Below are positions 14,101 through 25,899 of a stretch of DNA of 64,000 nt, piece after piece. The translations under genes and the position numbers were made by a program. The DNA comes from Diadophis punctatus similis. Taxonomy: Eukaryota > Chordata > Lepidosauria > Squamata > Dipsadidae. Below the pieces are notes generated by a model. It made no database searches and was not told the origin of the DNA. It was given only the letters and a program-made list of their open reading frames with translations. Position 1 is the first letter of the stretch. Each line of letters begins with the position of its first letter. The stretch is taken from the NCBI GenBank assembly GCA_023053685.1, contig JALIGW010000005.1, positions 36,719,480 through 36,783,479 of the forward strand, in the 5' to 3' direction.

Positions 14101-14729
14101 ACTTATAAAATAAAACCGAGATTCAAATCTAATTAACAAAATATTTATTTCAGTAGAAAAGTAATAAAAAGAATCCTTAGTAAAGCTACATTTTATCGGC
14201 TAAAGAAATAAATCACTTCTACCTTGGCAGAAATGGCGAAGAGAAAGGAAGGAGGAGACCTCAGGAATGCAGACATGCGTAGTAGAATATATCATACATC
14301 TGCTTGACCATAGATACAAGAAACAGTAGAAAAACATAGAGATGCACAACTGGCAATATTCACATCGTGACACACAGATTAGCTTTTTCAAATCCCTTGG
14401 CTCTGTTGGAACTATATGTCCCATTATTCCCAGTCAATATAACCAAAGAGAGGTCAAAAATACTAATCCAGTAGGGTTTTATGAGTACGTTACACATTTA
14501 AGAACTCTTAGCCCACCTGCCAGGGTATACTGGGCTAGTCAATATGTTTATTATCTGTATTGCCTATCTCTGACAGAAGATTCTACAGTCCCAAAGCCAG
14601 GATATTTATATTTTTAACAGCAAATGGAGCACTTATAAAAAAAGAAATATTTTTAGTACAGGAAACTAATATGCAATTTAAACAAACAGTTTAAACCAAC
14701 AGAATAAGACCAAAAGTTACTGATTCACA
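11190..14729. other. AT-rich unique intronic sequence
   Basis: No gene was recognised. Minor simple repeats are a (GGAA)n run at about 12787-12807, a short AC run at 13419-13431, and ATATAAT tandem units at about 13500-13547. Confidence 0.6.
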
Positions 14730-14737
14730 GGCTACAC

Positions 14738-15296
14738 CAGTGCTTCTCAAATAGTGGGGCAGGCCCCCCTGGGGGGGCGCGGAGTGATGCCAGGGGGGTG
14801 CATGACCCCGGGGAACGTGCTTTTTTTCCCACAGGGAGTAGGGTTTTTTTGCACCGAACAATAGCACACAGCACAGAGCAGGAAATATGAAGTGCAGATA
14901 ACAAACCCTTAAGAGACACCATGGAAAAATATTTAACAGGGATGAAAAGAAAGGAGGAGAGAGATGGAGATAATGAGACAAACGTAAGTCTCCTGAAAGC
15001 TAAGACGAGGAAATATGACGAAGCGTAGGTAGCGCTTGGCTTGTGACTACAGTGGGAGACGAGGAAAGACCGGTATGTTTACTGTGTATATAAATGTTGG
15101 CAGCGGACAGCATGAAGCCAAATAAATTAAGGCGTCACTTAAACACATTACACCCCAATCACGCTGATAAGCCACTTGAGTTTTTTCAGCGAAAACGTGT
15201 CGAATATTGCAAACAATCGTCCCGGCGGAGAGTTGGGGAATGTTTACTTCTTCCTGGGGGGGGGGGGGCGTAACAGAAAATAATTGAGAAGCACTG
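14738..15296 (+). mobile_element. hAT (Charlie-like) element, internally deleted, with BED-finger relic
   Basis: The ends CAGTGCTTCTCAA and TTGAGAAGCACTG are perfect inverted repeats. The 8-bp target duplication GGCTACAC lies at 14730-14737 and 15297-15304. At 15085-15231 the plus strand retains a piece of a BED-type zinc-finger transposase. Runs of G at 14771 and 15256-15268 are internal. At 559 bp it is a non-autonomous derivative of a full hAT. Confidence 0.92.
15088..15231 (+). pseudogene. hAT transposase BED zinc-finger fragment
   Basis: In one frame the sequence reads SMKPNKLRRHLNTLHPNHAD, then KPLEFFQRKRVEYC. This matches the BED-finger end of ZBED5/FAM200-type hAT transposases, with the paired His residues (RRH and LH) kept. 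An in-frame stop (TAA) sits just before LAADSM, and the frame is lost downstream, so it is dead. It encodes only the DNA-binding piece and none of the catalytic region. Confidence 0.75.
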
Positions 15297-15304
15297 GGCT
15301 ACAC

Positions 15305-16163
15305 TAAGCTACTCTGGCCAGGCCACCCTGCAGATCTATAGCTTTCAATTTCCAAAATGTGCATCAATGACCATGCTGGCTGGAGAACTCCAGTTGAAAT
15401 CCACTTTTCTGCAAATTGCCTAGCTCAGGGAAGGATGCTATAGTAGCATAATGAAGCTCAGAATATGCTAATGTTAATATGCCCATATATTTTAAAAAAT
15501 CAGCTTAGATCAATTTTCATCAGCCACTTTGAATGCTTGTGGGAAAGGTAGGATAAGCTTCAAATAAGAATAAATTATATTAACTATTTATGTAGCTAGA
15601 TGTTGTAAAATGAGTAAAATAGGCTCCACTGAATTCAGTGGAGCTTACTTTTGAATAAATATGTATCACATTGAACTTTTTTTTTAAATCACTTTTTAAA
15701 TATATAATTCCAAGGAGCTATTTCTACCAAAGCAGGGCAACTATCAGAAATGAATAAGTTATTTACTGACTCTCTCAAGCCTCACAGATGTTTTAAAGCA
15801 CTCTTCAGAGACAGGAAAAATAGCAGGGTAGGAAGAAAAATTCTTGGAAATCTCATCATAAAAGGAAACAGAAGGGAAATATCTTTACTGATAATGCACA
15901 CAAATATAAGGCATGTGGTTAGGCAACACAAAGAAATTCCTAGAGTCATAGGTGCAACTTTTAAGGATTTAAGATTTTAATTTTAAATTAGTAATACTGT
16001 TATAATATCACTGCCTGTCTGCTTTCATAGAGTAATTCTATATATTTATGGTTTTAAACATTGCTTCCATACCAGAGACTTCTGAAGATTCCAGCCATTT
16101 ATAAAATTGGATAAAACCTGGCATCTCAGAGCTACTTCCTTGCTTTTCATCAATTAAAACCAT
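15305..16163. other. Unique intronic sequence
   Basis: Nothing firm was recognised. A short segment near 15380-15410 resembles the core of the foldback MITE at 18962-19082 and may be a decayed fragment of it. Confidence 0.45.
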
Positions 16164-16410
16164 GAGCCGTGGTGACACAGTGGTTAGAATGCAGTATTGC
16201 AGGCTACTTCAGCTGACTGCCGGCTGCCTGCAGTTCGGCAGTTCGATTCTCACTGGCTCAAAGTTGACTCAGCCTTCCAGCCTTCCAGCCTTCCGAGGTC
16301 AGTAAAATGAGGACCCAGATTGTTGGGGAACAATATGCTGACTCTGTAAACCACTTAGAGAGGTCTCTCAAGCACTGTGAAGTGGTATATAAGTCTAAGT
16401 GCTATTGCTA
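16164..16410 (+). mobile_element. Sauria-type tRNA-derived SINE
   Basis: The copy starts GAGCCGTGGTGACACAGTGG, an A-box-like region, followed by a B-box-like GCAGTTCGATTCTCAC. It continues through the conserved body (CCTTCCGAGGTCAGTAAAAT, GGACCCAGATTGTTGGGG) to a BovB-like tail ending in GTGCTATTGCTA. One internal segment (CTTCCAGC) is triplicated. It is full length but diverged. Confidence 0.9.
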
Positions 16411-17337
16411 TTTTAAAAAATCCTTCTGGATGTCAGAAAATGAAGGCACATTTGCATAGCTGGAGATAAGCTGTTCCACAACATGGGGATATAGCAGTGT
16501 ATTCTTGCAACCCGTTCTCTGGGCTCACTCAATAATCCTATCATGACTGAAAAACCAGATAGACTGATTCTACCCATAGTATTCTAAGATTTAGAATTTT
16601 CTTAGAAAAGCAGGTGTCTATAGTTTTGTGTTTTGTTTTATATTATCTGGCAGATTGGAGTGCATATTTGCATCAATCAAAATTATTCCTATTCAGGACA
16701 TGAATTTCCAAAGTTAGAAGTGAGGGCCTTAACTACAATGATCAATGATTCTTTACTAATAAAACTTTTTGAATTAAAAAAAATGATTCTTTGACACTGG
16801 AAGAGAGCAAAAGATGGAGAAACTGTGCACGATAAAAACCAGATCTTTTTACTGATTTTACCATTTAGTATGCCTTTAGAGCCTGGCCACTAATTAAAGG
16901 ATTCCATTAATTGTTCATAAACTTTATATATATATAACAAATGAGTTTTACTTTGGAATATACAGTAGATGAGTCAGATGAGAAATACTATTTCTTTTTC
17001 TGAATGTGAAAATTATCTCCCTCTGGCATATATTAAGGTTAAAATGGAAATCCAGAAACAATACTAGTCATCCTTACTTATATTTTCAATAGCAACCTAC
17101 AGATGCACTAATGCATCGATGAAAACAACCCACATTTCATTAAAAATCCCAGTCACATTTGATGCTCATAAATAAATGCAAACATATTTATCATGGCCAG
17201 TCATAATAGTCACAAATACATCATGAAACGTAAGAAAATGAGATTGTCAATAGAAAATGATTAAAAGTAATCTTGGAAAATCTATGTATTTCCAGTTGGA
17301 ACCTTCTCTTGATAGAATGAAGATTTGTTTTAAATAT
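16411..17337. other. AT-rich unique intronic sequence
   Basis: No gene or repeat was recognised. Confidence 0.5.

Positions 17338-17370
<33 letters not shown>
17338..17370. repeat. (GT)n microsatellite
   Basis: About 16 GT units abutting a dispersed repeat. Confidence 0.9.
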
Positions 17371-17371
<1 letters not shown>

Positions 17372-17637
17372 CTTCCCTATCCGGTTGTGTCTGACTTTAG
17401 AGTGCAATGCTCATCTCCGTTTCTTGGCCGAGGAAACCAGCATTGTCGGAAGACAATTTTATGCAGTCATGTAGCCAGCATGACTTTCCACTGAAGTGGT
17501 ACCTATTAATTTACTCACATTTGCATGATTTTGAACTGCTAGGTGGGCAGGAGCTGGGGAAGGAACGGGAGCTCAACCTTTTGTGCAGGTTGAGCTCCCG
17601 TTCAGCTTTCCAGCTGACAAGTTCAGCAGTTTGAAGC
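17371..17637. mobile_element. Dispersed squamate-type repeat, unclassified
   Basis: The segment contains CTCATCTCCGTTTCTTGGCC, TGGTACCTATTAATTTACTC and TTGAACTGCTAGGTGGGCAG, which I recognise as a frequent reptile repeat but cannot name reliably. It includes a 15-bp hairpin (17564-17578 with 17588-17602, AACGGGAGCTCAACC and its complement). It may be a LINE or SINE portion. Confidence 0.5.
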
Positions 17638-17639
17638 TA

Positions 17640-18953
17640 CATTTTTTTCTTTAATAAACTTCCTCAAATATTTATTGTGCTGTAGAATATCTTTGTTACT
17701 ATTAATAGTACTGATAGAAGAATACCATGGGAAAAATCCTTATCAAAAATCAGAATTTTAAAAAATATTTTCAGAAATCTTATATGAAAAATATTATCAC
17801 AACATATTTAATAGGTTAAAGTCACAAGCCTCAAAGACAGGCTTAGGTATGAGCATAAATCTACACATTCTGACATTTTTATTTAAATATTTATAAAAAT
17901 ATGCACATACAAATTAGAACACTAAGATACATTTAATTTTCATAGAATTCAAGCCAATTAATTTCCCCTTCAAATCACACTTTTATCAATTAGTTAGCCT
18001 CCCTCTCCTATATCTAAAAACAAATACAATTAATTTATAATGAATGTAAAAAGGGTCAAATTGCAAAAACATAGTAGATGCAGAATTCTTTCATGCAGTT
18101 ATTTATAACACAGATGAATGACTGGAAATTTTACATAAGGATAAATTCTAAAAATGTGAAAAAGCCATGTGAAATCCAAGCAGAAATCAGAGCTTTTGCA
18201 TTAATTTTGGAGTTTCCACCCAGATCTTGCTCCATCAAAGTGATTACCTTTCAATTTATTCATCAATAAAACAATAAAACAATAAAGTGCTGCAATAATT
18301 TTTTAAGCTGATCTAGAGGAGATATAAAGATATCCCACCCGCTGGGAATTCATTTCCTGCATGGCAATTAGTTTTAAGGAAAAGGATTAATGTTTCTGAA
18401 ATATACTTAAAAGTCAGTTAGGGGTAAAGTTACTTGATACTGAAAATGAAGGATGAACATTTCCATCCCAACTGTAATCTCTTGCTAAAACTGCTTCCAC
18501 GCAAGTCACCTAAAATTAGGGTAAAACCCCTTCCATTTGGGGCTGAGACTCAGGTTTAACAATGCCTTAATAATTTTTGTTCTAAAAATAATCCAGCATC
18601 TTCACACACAGTAACATTTACATTTTATCAGAAAAACTTTAATATGAAAATAATATACACAGAATCAAATATACGAATAATTTGAGGCTGACATTTTGAA
18701 GATTTTTTTTTAGCCAGGACATGCTGGTTTGGGGAGGGGAAAAAACATTGTAGGCTTGACATTTTGATTTATTAAATGTCATTGTATATTAGTCTCAGCA
18801 CAAATGTACTCTTTTATTTTTGTTTAGAAGTAGAAATTATCAATATTAGTCACAAGTCACTAGATGCCTATGCTACAACAACATACTAAGAGGTATATTT
18901 TATTGTCTAGCATGAACCCTATAGATCCTGTACTATTTCCATCTTATGGAACT
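17640..18953. other. AT-rich unique intronic sequence
   Basis: No gene or recognisable repeat. Confidence 0.5.
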
Positions 18954-18961
18954 CCCTACAA

Positions 18962-19082
18962 CAGAGTTCTTCAAACTTGGCAACTTTAAGACTTGTGGAC
19001 TTCAACTCCCAGCATAGCTGGCTGGAGAATTCTGGGAGTTGAAGTCCACAAGTCTTAAAGTTGCCAAGTTTGAAGACCTCTG
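18962..19082. mobile_element. Foldback hAT MITE (121 bp)
   Basis: The 8-bp target duplication CCCTACAA lies at 18954-18961 and 19083-19090. Almost the whole element is an inverted repeat: the left arm starts CAGAGTTCTTCAAACTTGGC and the right arm ends in its complement with one difference. The loop carries the CTGGCTGGAGAATTC segment. The near-perfect arms suggest a fairly recent copy. Confidence 0.93.
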
Positions 19083-19090
19083 CCCTACAA

Positions 19091-19504
19091 GGATACATCC
19101 AGGGTTCATCTGAATTTTTCTTTATATAATTTATTTGTGGAAAGCCTTATGCACATGTATTGTTGCTAGCCCTGTTTGTATGCGTTTTATCAATATTTAG
19201 TTTTAGATGTTTTTAAGGGTTTACTTGTTTTTCATTGTGGTTTTTTTTTGCTGGTATTCTAGGTTGAGCTTACAGTGCAGTCTGATCAAAGATTTAAAAA
19301 AAACCAAAAGTCAGTCAGGACCATGGAGAACTCTCTATATAGTAGCTGATCACTGGCCAACAAAGATTCTGCTCCTGAACACTTTTTGGTGTATCTTATA
19401 GATTTTTGGCTGTTAATAATGAAAATAACCTGTATTTTAACCTATCGTGTACTATTTCATAGAAATCTTTTGTTTTTACACAATGGCCATGTACATCCTT
19501 CAGC
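19091..19504. other. Unique intronic sequence
   Basis: Nothing recognised. Confidence 0.45.
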
Positions 19505-20190
19505 ATCTGTTGGATAAGTACTGTTAGATATGCTGCATGCATGAAAGAAACATCCAAAAACATGAGACTGATCTTGAAGCACTTCCAGTACAGCAAGTAC
19601 AACTGGCATATCTATGGAGATCTAAATGCAGTGGCTCTGCTGCTTGGAATTCAGCTCAGATATACCAAGTGCTGTTCCTACATAGGTTAATGGTACAACC
19701 ATTCAAGAGAGTTGCATTGCATTACAAAGAATTTGGTTCCAGAACAAAAAAATGTAGCACATCAACCACTTATTGATGTGATAAAGATATTCTTCCTTCC
19801 ACTTCATATAAAACTCAGGACTGATGAAAAATTTTGTGAAAATGATGAACAAGGAAAGTAAAGGTTTTTGTTATTTGAGATACATAGACGTTTCCAAGGA
19901 TAACTGATGCCAAGATTAAGGAAGGAATTTCTGTTGGTACACAGATCAAATATGTCATCAATGACAAGCAGTTCAAAGATCTGTTAGTGGGGCCAGAGAA
20001 AATTGTCTGGGAAACGTTCAAGGATGTTGCTGAGATTTTTCTTGACAACTGTAGAATTCTACAACTATATTCAGTTGGTTGGCAATCTTCTTACAGCACA
20101 TAAGACCATGAAGTTTGACATGTTATTGGAGATTCATTTACTGCATTCACACTTGGACTTCTTTCCCAAAAATCTAGGTGCAGTAGATTA
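19505..20190 (+). pseudogene. Decayed transposon-like coding relic
   Basis: Across shifting frames the plus strand gives a recognisable order of motifs: KHMRLILKHFQ, then GDLNAVALLLGIQLRYTKC, then PPLHIKLRTDEKF, then IHLLHSHLDFFPKNLGAV. I know this order from a widespread family of uncharacterised proteins in arthropods, cnidarians and some vertebrates that behaves like a mobile-element protein. Several stops and frameshifts make it non-functional. I cannot assign a transposon superfamily, and the ends are approximate. Confidence 0.6.
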
Positions 20191-23127
20191 AATACATTAT
20201 AGTTATTAAAAGTTAATTTAGTATTTTTCAAGCTTTCTACATGATACATTTATTTTGAAATTATATTCAGCATGTCTTCAGATTGAAGGGATCTATCATA
20301 ATCATCAAAAGAAGTAAAATCTTTTTTAAAAAGTGTTGTCCAGTGTTACCAGCCTGAATGTAATGATAGACAAGGGAAAGAACCTAATGTCTTTCTCTTC
20401 AAACAATCAGAAACTAAACTGCAGAAGCAATACCAAAACTCTAAACAAACTTTGAAAGGAACAAGCACACAGAATATGCTGGGATTTTCTTCTGCATAAC
20501 ACGTAAATAAGAGGTCTTGCAGGCAGATTAGTATTCAAGTATCACAGCACCAGAAATAAAAAGCATTTCACCCTATTTTGGATGCACATAATCCAAAAGA
20601 TGTAAAAGTGTCTGCTACCCCAACTCTACTGAAATGAGTCTTCTGAGATGTAAAGATAGTATGCCTCAAACAGACATAAAATACATACCGTAAGTATAAT
20701 TATCATTATGCTTGTCTTCTCTAGAATATTTTGTAATAGCCACTACAGAGACTAGAAGTTAACAGCAGTCTACCAGTGAGTCAGATGAGTCTCTTTATGA
20801 CCTCCAGTTTCTTTTTACAGATCAGCAACCAACTTCTATACTGCCACCATTGCTTCTCTTTGCTTTGTCCTCTTACCTCCTCTGTACTTTTTTTTTGCAT
20901 GTCTTTATTTAAGGTATGGAACTCAGTGAAAATATAGAGGAAGTGGATTTCTCTATGTATATCAATATGTTCATATCAAATTAATTTAACCTGCCATCCC
21001 CTCTACTTTTTATACCCTTTTATTTAATCCTATCTTCTTGCCCAGTATTACCCTGACATGCTGTTTAGAGACAAAGTTTTCCATCCCTAAAAAGATGCAC
21101 ACCATTGTCCTAAACTCACTAGTCCCCATCCTAAGGACTGATATTGGAGGACCTGAGTGGTCAGTATATCACTCATATGTTATACAGTATATGGTCCTTT
21201 CATTTTTCTGCACAAATATGATAATATACTTTTATATTTTTTTTTATTTCATCAAAAATGAACAAATTCAGTTTTATGTCATTGTTCATATCAGTTTTTT
21301 TCACAGGTAGTTATGGGCAGATAATGCCATATAATCTCCTGAATTAAAAAAAAATACGTCAAGTATCTTTACTGGTGTATATTTTCCTGAGATAAATTTA
21401 CAAATAAAATAATATTCCCCATAAAATATTGAATATCTGTGCAGTTCCTTCTTTAACATGTTTACTTCCCTTTCAGAGATCTGCCTACCTAAGAAAGAAT
21501 GTATAATTCTAACACAGTTTATTTTGTAGTCTTTTCTTCTGATATGGTGCTACTGGATATCAGAATCAAAGTTAAAGTAGCATATATAGATTACATTAGC
21601 TTTTTCTTCCCGGGATACGTTCCATTTTATTGGCATATACCCAAATGCTTCGTCTTACAGAATATCTCTGTTTTACTCACTGATATTTACATCAAACTGT
21701 GCAATTGCTGTTGATTCCATCACACTACCCATGCAAAATCAAAAAAACTTTTTTCACAGAATTTTCCCACAACTGACCCATACACTTTTCATACTGATCT
21801 TTTTACCTATCATAGTAATCAATGACCCGTAACTCCAGTGAAGACCATAAAGAGTGAGAACTAATATCTTGATGGGGGGTTTTTTGTCTCAAGGGAAGTG
21901 TTTAAAGGGGGTTCTATAAAAATAATTATGCAGATGAAGGACAAAGAAATGTAACTAAAAGGCTTTCCACTTTCAAAATAATCACACAACAGCAATTTGC
22001 AGTTCAAGCATGCTTCTTTTTCCATACAGTCACCTGCCTTTGAGCAAGGTGCTGAAAGGAAACAGTTAATTACTCCTCGGTGGCTTGCTCATTAAATAAT
22101 CCAAGGAGAAGAAAAGAGAGAAGTTCAAAGAGGCCAATAATGTACATTATAGAAGCATGCAAAAAGGATCCTTCTTAATCCATTATGCAATTAGGACTGA
22201 AGATCTATTTACTCAAACCTTTTATTAATCAGCAAGCAACCAGAACTTAAGGGAAAAATACACATCCCCACTACCTCTTTGCATATCTATTCTAAATTAT
22301 ATTTAAAAAATGGTAATTATGGCATGTCACAGAATTACCAAGAAAAATTAATCAGTCTTCAAAATCTAAAATAGAGATATCTTTGTTATTAATTTAAGCT
22401 ATACACTTCTACTTAGCATATACTTGTAATTATTCTCTATTTTAACAGTTAAACCTATTTCTTTATATTCAGTTGAATTTATTTTTCTTGGTTATTTTAT
22501 GTGAAATACAGTATCTTGAAAACTTAATACAAAACTCCTGCCATTTATTGGAGAAACATATAAGCAGTTTTGAAACCTCAGTGGGATTTTTAAGATCCAA
22601 ATTAATGAGTTTCCATTAGGAAAATAAACCAATAATGTGCTAGGAGAGCAAATTAACTTCATATTTAGGGCACATTTGAATGTGTCCTAATGTAAAAATT
22701 CTGAAAACTATAAGAAATCCATAGTGCTTCCTCAGCATCAGGCATTTTGCCCAAATGCACCAGACCTTTCCTTTGGATTTTCTTTTTTAAAAAATGTGCT
22801 GGTATGATAGCTTGCTGCTAAGATTCAAAAGAAGTCTTTCAAAAGAGTTTAATAGTCCAGATACACATATACTTTGTATGAACATGTAGAACATGCAGCT
22901 GCTTTGGTATAAGTTTTTAAAAAGGGCAATTTTACACTTCACTTTCAAAATAGTACACCGCCCCCAAATAAGTGATTATATTTCAGCCTTTTTCCACTAT
23001 TCATCTTTCAAATCTTTATTATTACATATTGGAAAGGCTACACTAGGTAGGACAAGGCAGGGACAGCTGGAAACAACAAAATGGTTTCTAAAACAACTGA
23101 CATGTCTTTGAAAGCTCACCCACCATA
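20191..23127. other. AT-rich unique intronic sequence
   Basis: No gene was recognised. The block at about 22020-22260 is free of visible repeats and has clustered TAAT/ATTA cores (TTAATTACTCC, TCATTAAATAATCC, ATCCATTATGCAATTAGG). It is a candidate conserved regulatory element. Confidence 0.5.
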
Positions 23128-23129
23128 TA

Positions 23130-23592
23130 CCATATTTTTCGGAATATAAGACGCACCTGTGTATAAGATGCACCTTAGTTTGGGGGGGGAATAGGGGGGG
23201 GAATCTACCTATCAGGTATTCATCTGGCTAGCATCCTTAGACTGGTCAGCTTCAGCACATTATTTTATCCCCTGGTTATGGCTGAAAAAAATCTTCTTCA
23301 GAGGGAGTAGCAATGAAAAAATCCTGCAAGCTGGGAAGATCGTTAGCACCTCGTTAGGGCCTTTTTTGGAGGGAGTAGCAATGAAAACAAGCCTGCAAAG
23401 ACTTAGGGCTGGAAAAAAAACTTCTTTGGAGGGAGTAGCAATGAAAAGAAGCCTGCAAGCCAGGAAGATCGTTAGCACGTTAGGGCTGTGGGGGAAAGCT
23501 TCCAAAAAGCTACATTTGGATAATAAGACACACCCAAATTTTCAGCCTCTTTTAGGGGGGGAAAGGTGCATCTTATACTCTAAAAAATATGG
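23130..23592. mobile_element. TA-flanked MITE with ATAAGACGCACC ends (463 bp)
   Basis: The ends CCATATTTTTCGGAATATAA and TTATACTCTAAAAAATATGG are inverted and flanked by TA on both sides. The subterminal GACGCACC/GGTGCATC segment is also inverted. The interior carries three tandem copies of a unit with GGAGGGAGTAGCAATGAAAA at about 23300, 23369 and 23429. TA target and short size fit a Tc1/mariner-type non-autonomous element. Confidence 0.8.
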
Positions 23593-23594
23593 TA

Positions 23595-24615
23595 TATAAA
23601 ACTGTTTTCCCTTCTGTACTTTCTAAACAGCAAAACAATTCTCAAAAACTGAGACCCTGAGGTTAAATGTAAGATTGGATCACTGGAATTTTCTCAGAGC
23701 AAATGCTGAATAAATTGTCTATATTTCTCTGTCTCTTTTCCCCGTTTGACTTGGCTTTTCTTCTTCCAAACTTCATTCCAGCAGTTGCTGAAGATTACTA
23801 GAACTAAGAAAATCAAGGTCCCTGTAAGGATAAGACTAATTCATTGATAGCTTCTTGTCCTCATGATTTCATTATTGGATTCAAACACATACCAGCTGAA
23901 AATCTGAGATAACTCTGTTGCTATCACATTATTCCAAAATCTGTAGTATTGTAGTTTACAGGACTGTCTGACTCAAAGCCCCACATGAATTACAAAGCAC
24001 AGAAGGAATTTCTCATCTATAGATGGAAAATCCATAGGAATCAGCCTGGCAATAAAAGCTTTATTGAAAGCTCTCCATGCAACAATAGTTTGCTTGCTTT
24101 GCAAGGAGAAGTAATGCTTGTTTCCATTTTTTTCTGCAACAGAAATCACAGGACGTACCTCTGAATAATAGGAAAAATGAACGTTCTCTAACTACACATG
24201 ACCCATCAAGTCCAGGCTTCATTTGGCAAAAATTGCATCAGGCAATTCTCTTCCCACAGTTTTTCCCATTACAAAGCAGCCAAGAAGTCAGCATCAACTC
24301 AATAAAAATGCAATCCTTGGTCAGCAGGAATTGATCATGTCTTGTTCTGAAAAATCATGCAAATCATAAACTTGTTACATTATCTTAAACAATGTAGGAA
24401 GCAACTGTAAGAAATAGAATTAGCAGCTAGACAAAGCCATATATCCTGGTATATTACAAGCAGTTTATACTGTCAAAAAAGATGATCAGAATTTGGCATT
24501 GAAAAACTCATTGCTTTGTTGATGGTACCCTTTTATCTTGGAGTAGCTCTGTTGATATATAAGAGCTCCTTCATGAACAATGTTCCTTGAAGATAAATAG
24601 TTTGGAAACTCTCAC
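23595..24615. other. Unique intronic sequence
   Basis: No gene or repeat recognised. Confidence 0.45.
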
Positions 24616-24623
24616 ATTAACAT

Positions 24624-24920
24624 CAGTGGTGGGTTTCTCTTACCTTCCCTACTGGTTTGGAAGTGCACGTGTCGCATCGGAAGTGTGTGCTATGCTCACG
24701 CGAGTGAGCGCATTACATCCGGGTACTGACCCTCTGCGCATGCGCAGAAGCCTTTGCGCATGCGCAGAGGGTTCGTTGCCAGCTGCTTTCAAGCAGCAGT
24801 GACCGGGGAACCGTTTCGGGAGCGTGGCAAGCCGGCCATCACTACCGGTTTGGCGAACGGGGCCAAATTTCCACCAGCAGCTCATGCGAACCTGTCCAAA
24901 CCAGTAGCAACCCACGACTG
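24624..24920. mobile_element. Non-autonomous hAT element, family A copy 2 (297 bp)
   Basis: Inverted ends CAGTGGTGGGTT and AACCCACGACTG are flanked by perfect 8-bp duplications ATTAACAT (24616-24623 and 24921-24928). The GC-rich interior holds a 17-bp perfect hairpin (24730-24746 with 24755-24771) made of two TGCGCATGCGCA sites. No transposase is encoded. Confidence 0.93.
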
Positions 24921-25869
24921 ATTAACATATAAGGGTCCATCCAGCAAATTGTAGCATTTCATTATAATCCTTCTGTATTGTAGTTGCTGTTGTTTACCCC
25001 ACCTTCTACCTAAATACCATTGGAATTTTGTCAACTTTTAAATCCATCATTCCCAATTCTCTCTCTCTTTTCTTTTCTTTTCTCTTTTCTTTTTCTTTTC
25101 TTTTTTCTTTCTTTTTTTGGTATAAAAATAGTCCTCTGAAATTCCTCTTGAGAGAGATTTAAAGAAAACATTAGAAAGGGCTTTCTTTAGACTTTGCTTT
25201 CACTGTCAATTTTAAACAAAGCTGGAAAGACATGGGGCCAAAAAGATAAATAGCTGGTTTATCAAATGTATACTTGTATGTATTCTATTTCAGTTGCCTG
25301 GCAACACAAGAAAGTATTTTGGAAAGCCAGAGGTGTATAATTTGATAAGTGAATTAATTGGCTCCTGAGAAGACCTCAATGGAGCTTGAGTTGGCTAATA
25401 TGGAAACTACAGACCAGGTTAACTCATCCAGTGTCAAAGTCTATGATTAAACATTTGGGAGGAATTCTTTTATTGGAACATTTTGGTTGGTTGTTTTTTT
25501 AAAAAAAATCTTTCTTGGATTTTACAAATTCTGTTCAAGGACCAAATAGATAGGTCAAATAAGTCTTTTGAGAGAGAGACCATTCATAAGATAGTATTTT
25601 TGCTTATAAACTTAAACCAGTCTTTTTCAAAGTTTTCTCCCAACATTCTCTATAACTCTAGTCCTATTTATTTTCACCCACAATGTGATAGTAGAGATCT
25701 GCTAAAGATTTTAATGGCAGGAAATGATTAATCCATTAATAGATTAAATCCAATGAAGCTGAATAGCATTAAAATAGAATTCTTTATGGCCAGTCATTTT
25801 TTTATTCAAAATTTGGACAAAACGCTTGAGAAAAGTGAATCTGAAATAAGACACTTTAAAAAGATGAAT

Positions 25870-25899
25870 AATACCTTGAGTTTTAAAACTCAAGGTATT
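25870..25899. repeat. 30-bp perfect palindrome
   Basis: Each half is AATACCTTGAGTTTT or its exact complement, with no spacer. It lies between the two members of a 19-bp inverted repeat. Confidence 0.95.
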
